Positions 1 through 5,818 of a stretch of DNA of 5,818 nucleotides are shown here, piece by piece (the first letter of the stretch is position 1; the number at the start of each line of letters is the position of its first letter). The notes beneath the pieces were generated by a model that searched no databases, was not told the DNA's origin, and saw nothing but the letters and a program-made list of their open reading frames with translations. Both the position numbers and the translations under genes were made by a program. The DNA comes from an uncultured Bacteroidales bacterium (lineage in GTDB: Bacteria > Bacteroidota > Bacteroidia > Bacteroidales > Paludibacteraceae): assembly GCA_903873355.1 (NCBI GenBank), contig CAIQOG010000032.1, positions 1 to 5,818 on the forward strand, read 5' to 3'.

Positions 1-357
1 ATAATCAACAGTGATATAATATGTTTTACCCTCCTGACCTTTAATTTCAGTGCCAACATACATGTAAGGCGGAAAATGTCTTTTGTTTGTTTCCCAACCA
101 GATGTCAGAATTTCAGTATTTACACCATCAGAAATAGTAACTTTTGCAGTGCGAATAACATTTTCTAAAATATTAATCGAGTCTGTTGATTTTGAGAGAG
201 GAAAGTTTAGCGTTAAATACACTTTTGGGAATTCACCGGTCGAAATATAACCTTCTACGATTATTTTTTGAGTATAACCGCTTATTTTGTACTCCAGGTC
301 AGATTGACAGGATGTTACAACTAACAATAAAAATATAAAACCTGAAATTTTCTTCAT
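1..357 (-). CDS. DUF4249 family outer-membrane lipoprotein, N-terminal part (gene continues past left edge)
   Basis: The first 119 codons are visible, starting at an ATG (357-355) and still open at base 1, so the C-terminal part is missing. The protein begins MKKISGFIFLLLVVTSC, a lipoprotein signal peptide with lipobox V-T-S-C. The mature lipoprotein should start at Cys17, next to Q-S-D. The following region is beta-rich (KIIVEGYIS, then PKVYLTLNFPLS, VIRTAKVTISDG, GKTYYITVDY), which matches the start of DUF4249 proteins as I know them. These lipoproteins are typically encoded directly after a TonB-dependent receptor and are thought to be its surface-exposed or periplasmic partner. Their biochemical role is poorly defined. 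The start lies 10 bp after the receptor stop codon, so the two are almost certainly co-transcribed. No Shine-Dalgarno sequence is obvious; the upstream bases are AT-rich. The family call is confident, but substrate and exact location are inference. Confidence 0.88.
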   Translation of the reverse strand, partial: MKKISGFIFLLLVVTSCQSDLEYKISGYTQKIIVEGYISTGEFPKVYLTLNFPLSKSTDSINILENVIRTAKVTISDGVNTEILTSGWETNKRHFPPYMYVGTEIKGQEGKTYYITVDY

Positions 358-367
358 AAAAATATAC

Positions 368-2527
368 CTATAAATGGAAAGTCCATGAAAATGAAGGTAT
401 TATGGGCAGCAAATAATTCATATATATTTTTTGCGTTCTTGCACTGAAATTTACCATATATGGATTTGCCCGATTGTACACATTATAAACTGAAAAATTT
501 AATTCAGATTCAATATTATGCCATTTCTTAAGTTTATAATTTGCCGAAATATCCAGTCTGTGATAGGCCGGCATCTCAAAAGCATTGTATTTTCCATATT
601 CAAGTACATATTTATTATCGATGATAAACCAGCTTACAGGCAGATTAAGCCTGTTTCCGGTTGCATAAACAAACACAGACGAAAAGCTTAACCTGTTATT
701 TGCCTGATACATAGCTATAACTGAAAGATCATGACGCCGGTCGTTTTGAGCCAGAAATGGGATGCCATTATTTATATCATCAAACTTTCTATAACTCCAA
801 CCCAGGTTATAACTAATCCATCCGGTAAATTTACCATAATTTTTGCGAACCTTTAATTCAGACCCATACGTCCAGCCATTACCAACCAATAAATTTTTTT
901 CAAACATCCCATTCGAGAAGGTATTGGCAATGCTGTTTTTGTATTCCAACAGATTTTCCAGTGTTTTATAATATACTTCCACGCTTAATTCCCAATCATT
1001 ATCGCCAAAGTTACGGAAATATCCGCCTGAAAAATGCCACGAAACCTGTGGTTTTACATATAATGAAGCCGGTATTTGTAAATCGTTGGGAATTCCGATT
1101 GAAAAAACCGGTATTTGATTCAGAAACTGAAAGTGGCGGGTTGCTGAAAGTTTTATTGATGACTGTGAATTAATAAGGTATCGACCGAAAAATCTTGGTT
1201 CCAATCCAGAGTAGGTTTTAATAATTGAATTTGCAGGGTAAATTGTATTTCCATCATTCTGATAGTCGGTATATGGTCCTATGTGGGCATATAGATTTGC
1301 CCGCAAGCCCAAATTAAACTGAAATTTATTCCAGTTCCATTCGTCCCTGACATAAAGTGCAACCTGAGTAGAATTGATAGCGTTATGAATATTGTTTATT
1401 TCGAGTGAAGATACAGAATCAGAAGTGATGAAATTTGGTATAGCTGCATTACAGGAGAATTCAGTTCCAAATTTTAGCGAATGTATTCCGTGACTATAGA
1501 AAAATTCATTCTTGTATGTAATGTTTTGAAATTGAGATTGAATGGTGGTTGGTTTTAATAACGTACTACTCCAGTCGAGGGATGACTGAATTTGGAATTT
1601 TGAATAACTAAGCTGATGATTCATGCTCCAGTTTTCATTGAAAACCGTTTTTAGCTGAATTCCTGCAGCAGTATTGCCCCAAAGGGTTGAATTTCTGTTG
1701 ATGTAGTAATTATTTAATGTTCCGATATTAATTTTGTCATTTCCGGTGTAAAAATGCCCAATAATCTTTGTACGTGAAGAAATATTGTAAGTAAAACCTC
1801 CATTTACATCCCAAAATTCATATTTGTTTTGAGTGAGGAGACTATCAGTTCCAATTAATTTCAAGGCAGGAAGCACAGTTGAACTAATGTAGCTACCACG
1901 CCATGATGCGTAAAGTGAAAATTTAGAACTTAGAGGAATTTGTACTGATAAACGCGAAGAAATAAGCCCGATTGAACCTTTTATGTCGATCTTTTCAGGA
2001 ATATTTGCTGAAGTTGAAATATCAACTATAGAAGATAAACGTCCACCATATTCGGCTGGTATTCCTGATTTAATAAAATGCATCTGACTTATTAAATCGG
2101 GATTGAAAATAGAAAACATGCCCAACACGTGAGTTGGATTCTGAATCATTGTTCCATTAAGCAGAATCAGGTTTTGGTCATTGTTACCACCCCGAACATA
2201 CAGGCCCGAATTAGCTTCACCTGCCTGAGATACGCCGCCCATATACTGTAAAGCTTTGTACGGATCGCTTTCGCCTATAAAACGAGGCAGTGATTTAAGT
2301 TCCTTTACATCAATGTTTAGTCCGGTTGAACCCGATTTTATGTTCGCGTCCTTTAATTGTCCGATTACTTCAACTTCTTTAATATCAACTGTTTTTTTGG
2401 AAACAGAAGAACTCAGCGAGTCAGTTTCCAGTACGTTATTATCCTGAGAAACAGCATGCTGAAAAAAACAAAAGGAAAAGATGGTGAATACTAATCCTTT
2501 TATTTTAATAGATTTGATTATCGCCAA
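368..2527 (-). CDS. TonB-dependent outer-membrane receptor, DUF4249-associated type
   Basis: A 719-residue outer-membrane active transporter that would import a ligand using energy from TonB-ExbBD. The N-terminus is a signal peptide: Lys at 5, 8 and 10, hydrophobic core about 12-22, likely cleavage near AVSQ (25-28). A TonB-box-like DIKEVEVIG follows at 48-56. The plug domain spans about 70-170, with the family landmarks GLYVRGGNNDQNLILLNG (108-125) and EYGGRLSSIVDI (159-170). The rest is a beta-barrel. Near its end are NDRRHDLS, YATGNRLNLP, MPAYHRLDISANY and YNVYNRANPY, all characteristic of this receptor class, and it closes at an aromatic-rich PSFSWTFHL. The N-terminal carboxypeptidase-like domain usual in many relatives is absent. 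The only conventional start in frame is TTG at 2527; an in-frame TAA lies 21 bp upstream. Pairing with the DUF4249 lipoprotein is typical. The ligand is unknown. Confidence 0.95.
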   Translation of the reverse strand: MAIIKSIKIKGLVFTIFSFCFFQHAVSQDNNVLETDSLSSSVSKKTVDIKEVEVIGQLKDANIKSGSTGLNIDVKELKSLPRFIGESDPYKALQYMGGVSQAGEANSGLYVRGGNNDQNLILLNGTMIQNPTHVLGMFSIFNPDLISQMHFIKSGIPAEYGGRLSSIVDISTSANIPEKIDIKGSIGLISSRLSVQIPLSSKFSLYASWRGSYISSTVLPALKLIGTDSLLTQNKYEFWDVNGGFTYNISSRTKIIGHFYTGNDKINIGTLNNYYINRNSTLWGNTAAGIQLKTVFNENWSMNHQLSYSKFQIQSSLDWSSTLLKPTTIQSQFQNITYKNEFFYSHGIHSLKFGTEFSCNAAIPNFITSDSVSSLEINNIHNAINSTQVALYVRDEWNWNKFQFNLGLRANLYAHIGPYTDYQNDGNTIYPANSIIKTYSGLEPRFFGRYLINSQSSIKLSATRHFQFLNQIPVFSIGIPNDLQIPASLYVKPQVSWHFSGGYFRNFGDNDWELSVEVYYKTLENLLEYKNSIANTFSNGMFEKNLLVGNGWTYGSELKVRKNYGKFTGWISYNLGWSYRKFDDINNGIPFLAQNDRRHDLSVIAMYQANNRLSFSSVFVYATGNRLNLPVSWFIIDNKYVLEYGKYNAFEMPAYHRLDISANYKLKKWHNIESELNFSVYNVYNRANPYMVNFSARTQKIYMNYLLPIIPSFSWTFHL
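2525..2527 (-). other. TTG start codon of the TonB-dependent receptor
   Basis: The receptor frame is closed upstream by TAA at 2551-2549, which is also the gcvT stop, and no ATG or GTG lies between that stop and the signal-peptide core. TTG at 2527-2525 is the only standard start and gives a well-formed signal peptide (MAIIKSIKIKGLVF). The bases just upstream (TCTAAAAATCATCC) contain no Shine-Dalgarno match. Translation may depend on ribosomes finishing gcvT. An ATA or ATT start a few codons later cannot be excluded. Confidence 0.6.
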
Positions 2528-2548
2528 AGGATGATTTTTAGAATAGAA

Positions 2549-3616
2549 TTAAACTACAACCGCTTCCAGATTTTTAGCACGAATCTGAATATAGATTTTT
2601 GATTCAGGTTTACTGTAAGCAGTCGTCACATAACCCATGCCAATTCCTTTCTTGCTGTCAGGGAGCATAGTGCCAGAAGTTACTTCACCGATTTTTTCGC
2701 CCGCTTCGTTTACTATTTCGTAACCATGACGTGGAATGCCACGGTCTTTGAGTTCGAATCGTACCAATTTGCGACTTACACCTTTGTTCTTTTGTTTTTC
2801 GAGTAACGGACGGTCAATAAAGTTTTTTCCGTCAACAAACTTGGTAATCCAGCCAAGTCCAGCTTCAATAGGAGAGGTGGTATCGTCAATATCATTCCCG
2901 TAAAGCGTGAAACCCATTTCGAGGCGAAGTGAGTCGCGTGCTCCCAGTCCTATTGGTTTGATACCATATTCAGCACCGGTTGTGAACAAAGCGTTCCATA
3001 TTTTTTCTCCATGTTCGGGATAGAAATACAATTCAAAACCTCCTGCACCTGTATAACCTGTATTCGAAAGAATTACATTGTCAACGCCCGCAAAATTACC
3101 TACTACAAAGCCATAATAAGGTATCTGAGATAAATCAACAGTGGTAAGCTTTTGGAGTAATTCAGTAGCTTTTGGTCCCTGTATGGCCAACTGTGCCATC
3201 CAATCCGAAGCATTCTCCAGTTCTGCTCCTTCAGAATTATTTTCAACGCACCAGTTCCAGTCTTTTTCGATATTCGAAGCATTTACAACCAGCAGATATT
3301 TTTCAGGTTCAAAATTGTATACCAACAGATCATCAACAATTCCGCCTTTTCCGTTTGGAAAACAAGCATATTGAGCTTTGCCGACTGGCAGTGAAGACAC
3401 ATCATTAGAAGTTACTTTTTGCAGGAAAGCCAGTGCGTTCGGGCCTTTTACCCAGAATTCACCCATGTGAGATACATCAAAAACACCCACAGCATTGCGA
3501 ACAGTTATGTGTTCGTCGGTGATTCCGCTGTATTCGATAGGCATGTTGTAACCTGCAAATTCGTGCATTTTCGCTCCCAGAGCAATGTGAATGTTAGTAA
3601 AAGGTGTAGATTTCAT
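2549..3616 (-). CDS. gcvT: Aminomethyltransferase, T-protein of the glycine cleavage system
   Basis: A 355-residue cytosolic enzyme. It takes the aminomethyl group carried on lipoyl-GcvH, releases ammonia and passes the one-carbon unit to tetrahydrofolate as 5,10-methylene-THF. Landmarks: [13 protein letters not shown] (17-29), [12 protein letters not shown] (43-54), the [10 protein letters not shown] segment (91-100) holding the Asp95/Asp96 pair with the expected catalytic aspartate, AIQGPKA (144-150), [14 protein letters not shown] (185-198), [12 protein letters not shown] (224-235) and GEVTSGT...GIGMGYV (310-329). These cover the folate-binding domains and the C-terminal barrel. The start is ATG at 3616, agreeing with the usual N-terminus. 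The protein ends LEAVVV and seems to lack the short K-x-PF-like tail I expect in relatives, a small difference. No gcvP or gcvH is in the window. It lies 93 bp after pepT and 21 bp before the receptor gene, on the same strand. Confidence 0.97.
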   Translation of the reverse strand: MKSTPFTNIHIALGAKMHEFAGYNMPIEYSGITDEHITVRNAVGVFDVSHMGEFWVKGPNALAFLQKVTSNDVSSLPVGKAQYACFPNGKGGIVDDLLVYNFEPEKYLLVVNASNIEKDWNWCVENNSEGAELENASDWMAQLAIQGPKATELLQKLTTVDLSQIPYYGFVVGNFAGVDNVILSNTGYTGAGGFELYFYPEHGEKIWNALFTTGAEYGIKPIGLGARDSLRLEMGFTLYGNDIDDTTSPIEAGLGWITKFVDGKNFIDRPLLEKQKNKGVSRKLVRFELKDRGIPRHGYEIVNEAGEKIGEVTSGTMLPDSKKGIGMGYVTTAYSKPESKIYIQIRAKNLEAVVV

Positions 3617-3643
3617 AAGACCCCCAACCCCCTAAGGGGGCTT
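3617..3643 (-). repeat. C/G-tract palindromic repeat abutting the gcvT start codon
   Basis: Read on the minus strand, this is AAG, five C, TTA, five G, TT, five G, TCTT, then the gcvT ATG. The C-tract (3640-3636) can pair with the near G-tract (3632-3628) through a 3-base loop. It can instead pair with the far G-tract (3625-3621), extended by AAG with CTT around one bulged base; that fold reaches the start codon. From memory, it resembles a GC-rich palindrome scattered through many Bacteroidota genomes, so it may be an inserted repeat rather than a dedicated regulator. Either fold would place structure in the ribosome-binding region of gcvT. Confidence 0.7.
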
Positions 3644-3680
3644 TTTATTTGTATTAATTTTATTTCTAATTCAAAATAAA

Positions 3681-3712
3681 CCAATTAACTGATTAACCAG
3701 TAAACCTATTCA
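3681..3712. repeat. Degenerate 8-bp periodic repeat between pepT and gcvT
   Basis: On the plus strand the bases fall into four loosely similar 8-mers: ccaattaa, ctgattaa, ccagtaaa and cctattca. The last unit overlaps the pepT stop codon (3712-3710). The rest of the 93-bp spacer is AT-rich. I saw no good TAnnTTTG promoter for gcvT there; TATTTTG on the minus strand is one base short of the consensus spacing. The period may be chance in AT-rich DNA. Confidence 0.3.
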
Positions 3713-4933
3713 CTTTTCGGCAAGCAGTTCCGCAATCTTCACCACCACCATCATGGCTTTTTCCATGGATTGAACGGGAACGTATTCAAATCGTCCGTGA
3801 AAGTTGTGACCACCTGCAAAAATGTTAGGGCAGGGCAGTCCCATGTACGAAAGTCGTGAACCATCAGTTCCACCGCGAATGGGTTTCACGTTTGGTTTTA
3901 CGCCCACAGCTTCCATGGCTTCGAATGCCAGATCAACAACGTGCATAACCGGTTCAACCTTTTCACGCATGTTGTAATACTGGTCTTTGATGTCGATAAC
4001 TGCGGTATCTTCGCCAAATTCAGCATTGATTTTATGCACCAGATGGATTATTTCTTTCTTGCGGCGCTCGAAACGGTCGCGGTCATGGTCGCGGATGATA
4101 TAGTTCAGTGTTGATTTTTCAACCGTTCCCTCCATGCTGGTCAGGTGATAGAAGCCTTCGTAATCCTGCGTATGTTCGGGTGTTTCCCAGCGTGGCAGCA
4201 TGCCTACAAACTCCTGTGCTATGCGCATGGAGTTACGCATTTTATGGAATGCATAACCCGGATGTACATTTAAACCTTTGACAGTTATTTTTGCACTGGC
4301 AGCATTGAAGTTTTCATATTCCAATTCACCAATTTCTCCGCCATCCATTGTATAAGCCCATTCGGCATTGAATTTTGCCACATCAAAATGGTCGGCACCC
4401 TGACCGATTTCTTCGTCGGGAGTGAAACCAACACGTATTTTGCCGTGTTTTATTTCGGGATGTGCTTTGAGGTATTCCATAGCTGTAACAATTTCGGCTA
4501 AACCGGCTTTATCATCGGCACCCAGCAGGGTTGTACCATCGGTTATCACAATATCCTGACCTTTATACTGAAGGATTTCAGGGTATTTGTCGGTTTCGAA
4601 AATGATTTGTTTTTCCTGATTCAGAACAATGTTTTCGCCGTCGTAATTCGTTAGTACACGGGATTTTACATTCTTTCCGCTCATATCGGGACTAGTATCC
4701 ATGTGTGCGATGAAGCCGATAGTAGGTATCGCTTTATCTGTATTCGCAGGCAGGGTAGCCATTACATAACCGTTACGGTCTAAATCAACTTCGGTCAACC
4801 CGATGGACTTTAGTTCTTCAACAAGATAGTTGGCAAAAATCATTTGACCCGGTGTGCTGGGGGTCATGTTCGTGTTTTCGTCGGAGGTAGTGGTAAAGCT
4901 AACGTATTTCAGAAAACGGTCGGTGATGTTCAT
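3710..4933 (-). CDS. pepT: Peptidase T (tripeptide aminopeptidase, M20B metallopeptidase)
   Basis: A 407-residue cytosolic di-zinc aminopeptidase that removes the N-terminal residue from tripeptides, in the last steps of peptide use. The length matches the family. The M20 metal and catalytic residues are all visible: IAHMDTSPD with His77 and Asp79, GADDKAG with metal-bridging Asp140, TPDEEIG with Glu174 (general base) and Glu175, TMDGGE with Asp197, and GGHNFHG with His379. Also present are the peptidase T segments [11 protein letters not shown] (218-228), in the dimerisation domain, and [12 protein letters not shown] (351-362). The ATG at 4933 gives the usual N-terminus ([19 protein letters not shown]). 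A probable Bacteroidota promoter lies 26 bp upstream. gcvT follows on the same strand after 93 bp, so the two may form one transcript. Nothing looks damaged. Confidence 0.97.
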   Translation of the reverse strand: MNITDRFLKYVSFTTTSDENTNMTPSTPGQMIFANYLVEELKSIGLTEVDLDRNGYVMATLPANTDKAIPTIGFIAHMDTSPDMSGKNVKSRVLTNYDGENIVLNQEKQIIFETDKYPEILQYKGQDIVITDGTTLLGADDKAGLAEIVTAMEYLKAHPEIKHGKIRVGFTPDEEIGQGADHFDVAKFNAEWAYTMDGGEIGELEYENFNAASAKITVKGLNVHPGYAFHKMRNSMRIAQEFVGMLPRWETPEHTQDYEGFYHLTSMEGTVEKSTLNYIIRDHDRDRFERRKKEIIHLVHKINAEFGEDTAVIDIKDQYYNMREKVEPVMHVVDLAFEAMEAVGVKPNVKPIRGGTDGSRLSYMGLPCPNIFAGGHNFHGRFEYVPVQSMEKAMMVVVKIAELLAEK

Positions 4934-4959
4934 AAGGTATGGATTTAAAAATTCAGACG

Positions 4960-4967
4960 CAAAATTA
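4960..4967 (-). promoter_or_regulatory. Probable -7 box of the pepT promoter (TAATTTTG)
   Basis: On the minus strand TAATTTTG fits the Bacteroidota -7 consensus TAnnTTTG exactly. It ends 26 bp before the pepT ATG, giving a short leader of about 20 bases. A TTTTG lies 15 bp upstream and could be the -33 element, but that spacing is somewhat shorter than usual. An AT-rich tract with a run of A lies further upstream. No other exact match was noticed in this spacer. Confidence 0.6.
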
Positions 4968-5034
4968 CAGAAAAAAGGTTTACAAAATCATTTTTTTTGT
5001 TCTTTTTATTGACAGAAAGTTTATAAAACAACAG

Positions 5035-5058
5035 ACCCTAAAGCATACGCTTTAGGGT
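5035..5058. repeat. Perfect 10-bp inverted repeat with 4-base loop, possible terminator
   Basis: ACCCTAAAGC (5035-5044) and GCTTTAGGGT (5049-5058) are exact reverse complements around the loop ATAC. It lies about 70 bp upstream of the pepT -7 box. On the minus strand it is followed by CTGTTGTTTTAT, only a weak T-tract, and on the plus strand by an A-rich tract. It could end transcripts coming from the DUF362 side, but it is 418 bp beyond that gene's stop. It could equally be a repeat-family member, since GCTTTA also occurs in the inverted repeats nearby. Confidence 0.6.
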
Positions 5059-5245
5059 AGTGATAAAAGCAATAATTTAAGCTCCTTTTGGTTATAATAA
5101 GTATGATTTGGGTTTATTCGGGTTTGAAACTGTAAGTTGTCGGTTTACGTTTAATTTCGGGATAATCAATAGTTTTTATACCGTTTATCCGATTTTCAGA
5201 GCATCAAATTTGTTTACGCCACCCAAGTGTCTAAGTCAGGAAGAA

Positions 5246-5393
5246 GGGCGTAGCCCTGAAATCTTCGTAGAAAAAATAGAAATGTAGAATTTTAGGGGCT
5301 TTAACCCTGAAATCAATGTATTTAAGATTTCAGGGCTAAAGCCGTTTTGCTGGTATAATTACATTCTACTACGAAGATTTTCGGGCTACGCCC
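5246..5393. repeat. Outer inverted repeat of a nested palindromic element (REP/BIME-like)
   Basis: The left arm at 5246-5270 begins GGGCGTAGCCC and ends ATCTTCGTAG. The right arm at 5369-5393 is its reverse complement at 23 of 25 positions, the two mismatches being adjacent in the middle. Pairing may continue inward with gaps, as both arms are followed by a TAGAA-TGTA-like stretch. Each arm also carries its own small palindrome, GGGC-GTA-GCCC. The arms enclose a second inverted repeat (5297-5343), so all 148 bp could fold as one long stem. I saw no target-site duplication and no open reading frame. The layout fits REP-type repeats seen in Bacteroidota; the family name is inference. Confidence 0.8.
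5297..5343. repeat. Inner inverted repeat, 18-bp arms, 11-base loop
   Basis: GGCTTTAACCCTGAAATC (5297-5314) and GATTTCAGGGCTAAAGCC (5326-5343) are reverse complements at 17 of 18 positions around an AT-rich 11-base loop. The segment CCCTGAAATC also occurs in the left outer arm (5254-5263). The inner and outer arms are therefore related in part, as in a cluster of one repeat family in alternating orientation. Confidence 0.8.
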
Positions 5394-5450
5394 CAAAATA
5401 TTACCTCAAATGAAACCTGAAATAAAGAGAATCATTTAGAATTAAATGTT

Positions 5451-5468
5451 TTTTAGTGCGCTTAGTGG
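5451..5468. repeat. Two-unit 9-bp duplication just past the DUF362 stop
   Basis: On the plus strand TTTTAGTGC is followed by GCTTAGTGG, sharing TTAGTG in the same phase. It lies about 10 bp after the stop codon of the DUF362 gene. Only two imperfect units are present, so it may be chance. Confidence 0.25.
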
Positions 5469-5476
5469 TTAGAAAA

Positions 5477-5818
5477 TCAAAACATCTTCCCAACTTTAAT
5501 AATCATCGGTTCTTTCAGGTAGATAGCGCTTTCAGGACACATTTCCTGGCAGCAATAACACTTAATACATTTACTATAATCGTATACCGGTGCTTTGGTT
5601 TTGTCGCCGTTGAGCCAGTTCACGGCTTTACCATCCACCGGACAGCTGTGAACGCAGGTGCCGCATTGAGTGCATTTCTCTTCAATAATATAGGGTTTTG
5701 GCACTAAGCGGTTGTTGAGGAACTGAACCATTTTGCCTTTCTTCACGGTCTTTACCGGCGTGCGTTCCACGTTGAAATCCATGCAGATAAAGTCTTTCAG
5801 CGCATCGCCCACTATTTC
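5477..5818 (-). CDS. DUF362-type protein with two [4Fe-4S] clusters, C-terminal part (gene begins beyond right edge)
   Basis: The last 113 codons and a TGA stop (5479-5477) are visible. The frame is open to the edge (E-I-V before GDALKDF), so the GTG at 5812 is internal and not a start. Two ferredoxin motifs are seen in the fragment: CTQCGTCVHSCP (Cys 49, 52, 55, 59) and CIKCYCCQEMCP (Cys 84, 87, 90, 94, plus an extra Cys89), both C-x2-C-x2-C-x3-C-P. Each would hold a [4Fe-4S] cluster. The IKCYCCQEMCPESAI form and the preceding GDALKDF region match the C-terminus of DUF362 proteins, which have a DUF362 domain followed by a dicluster ferredoxin domain. That gives a likely cytosolic electron-transfer role with unknown partner. 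Another ferredoxin-like protein is possible because the N-terminal domain is out of view. Confidence 0.85.
   Translation of the reverse strand, partial: EIVGDALKDFICMDFNVERTPVKTVKKGKMVQFLNNRLVPKPYIIEEKCTQCGTCVHSCPVDGKAVNWLNGDKTKAPVYDYSKCIKCYCCQEMCPESAIYLKEPMIIKVGKMF

Larger units (their letters stand above)
4934..5476. other. 543-bp non-coding spacer between the DUF362 gene and pepT
   Basis: I see no supported gene here on either strand. From right to left it contains a short 9-bp duplication after the DUF362 stop, the nested inverted repeats at 5246-5393, an unassigned AT-rich stretch (about 5060-5245), the perfect hairpin at 5035-5058 and the pepT promoter region. In the unassigned stretch I found no tRNA-like fold, no long palindrome and no TAnnTTTG box facing right. 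The size and repeat content suggest that DUF362 and pepT are separate transcription units. Confidence 0.7.

Noticed and set aside
961..2447. Plus-strand open frames of 63-70 codons opposite the TonB-dependent receptor
   Set aside because: They are short, have no promoter or recognisable domain, and are shadows of the receptor coding sequence.
2525..3616. Read-through fusion of gcvT with the receptor
   Set aside because: Although the frames match, the stop is a plain TAA and the receptor begins with a signal peptide, which would be non-functional inside a fused cytosolic enzyme.
3141..3679. Open frames of 77-86 codons on the plus strand opposite gcvT
   Set aside because: They lie antisense to the strongly conserved gcvT frame, overlap one another, have no recognisable motif, and are explained by the codon pattern of the real gene.
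3617..3709. Glycine riboswitch in the gcvT leader
   Set aside because: The 93-bp spacer is mostly AT-rich and shows no tandem aptamer-like conserved core; the only structure is the short C/G-tract palindrome.
5246..5393. CRISPR-like repeat array
   Set aside because: The repeats are inverted rather than direct, only two pairs exist, and there are no regular spacers or cas genes.
5456..5707. Plus-strand open frame of 83 codons opposite the ferredoxin-like gene
   Set aside because: The opposite strand encodes two intact C-x2-C-x2-C-x3-C-P motifs, so this frame is a shadow.
5477..5812. A complete 111-residue stand-alone ferredoxin starting at GTG 5812
   Set aside because: The frame remains open upstream to the edge of the window and the residues before the clusters look like the end of a larger DUF362 protein, so the GTG is taken as internal.
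1..5818. A new defence or mobile system
   Set aside because: Every gene belongs to a known family of transport or central metabolism; no nuclease, toxin, integrase, transposase or reverse transcriptase is present in the window.

Overview
The window looks like a chromosomal segment of a member of the Bacteroidota. Four signs support this. An outer-membrane TonB-dependent receptor is paired with a DUF4249 lipoprotein. A TAnnTTTG-type -7 promoter box precedes pepT. Clear Shine-Dalgarno sequences are scarce. The non-coding DNA is AT-rich with Bacteroidota-style GC-rich palindromic repeats. I cannot name the genus from sequence alone.

All five recognisable genes lie on the minus strand, so transcription runs from high to low coordinates. 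At the right edge (5818 to 5477) is the C-terminal end of a DUF362-type protein carrying two [4Fe-4S] cluster motifs. A 543-bp non-coding stretch follows (5476 to 4934). It holds a nested pair of inverted repeats (5246-5393), a perfect 10-bp stem hairpin (5035-5058) and a probable promoter for pepT (4960-4967). Next come pepT (peptidase T, 4933-3710), a 93-bp spacer ending in a C/G-tract palindrome that abuts the gcvT start codon, and gcvT (T-protein of the glycine cleavage system, 3616-2549). Only 21 bp later a TonB-dependent receptor begins, apparently at a TTG codon (2527-368). Ten bp beyond its stop is the start of a DUF4249 lipoprotein that runs off the left edge (357 to 1).

Two functional groups share the strand. 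pepT (cytosolic release of amino acids from tripeptides) and gcvT (glycine catabolism into one-carbon units) are amino-acid housekeeping genes. The receptor and DUF4249 lipoprotein form a standard Bacteroidota outer-membrane uptake pair whose ligand cannot be read from the sequence. The tight spacing suggests the pair is transcribed with gcvT, or from a promoter inside gcvT that I could not identify.

I found no convincing new biological system. The points most worth a second look are the nested inverted repeats, the palindrome in the gcvT leader, and the TTG-initiated receptor attached to a housekeeping gene.
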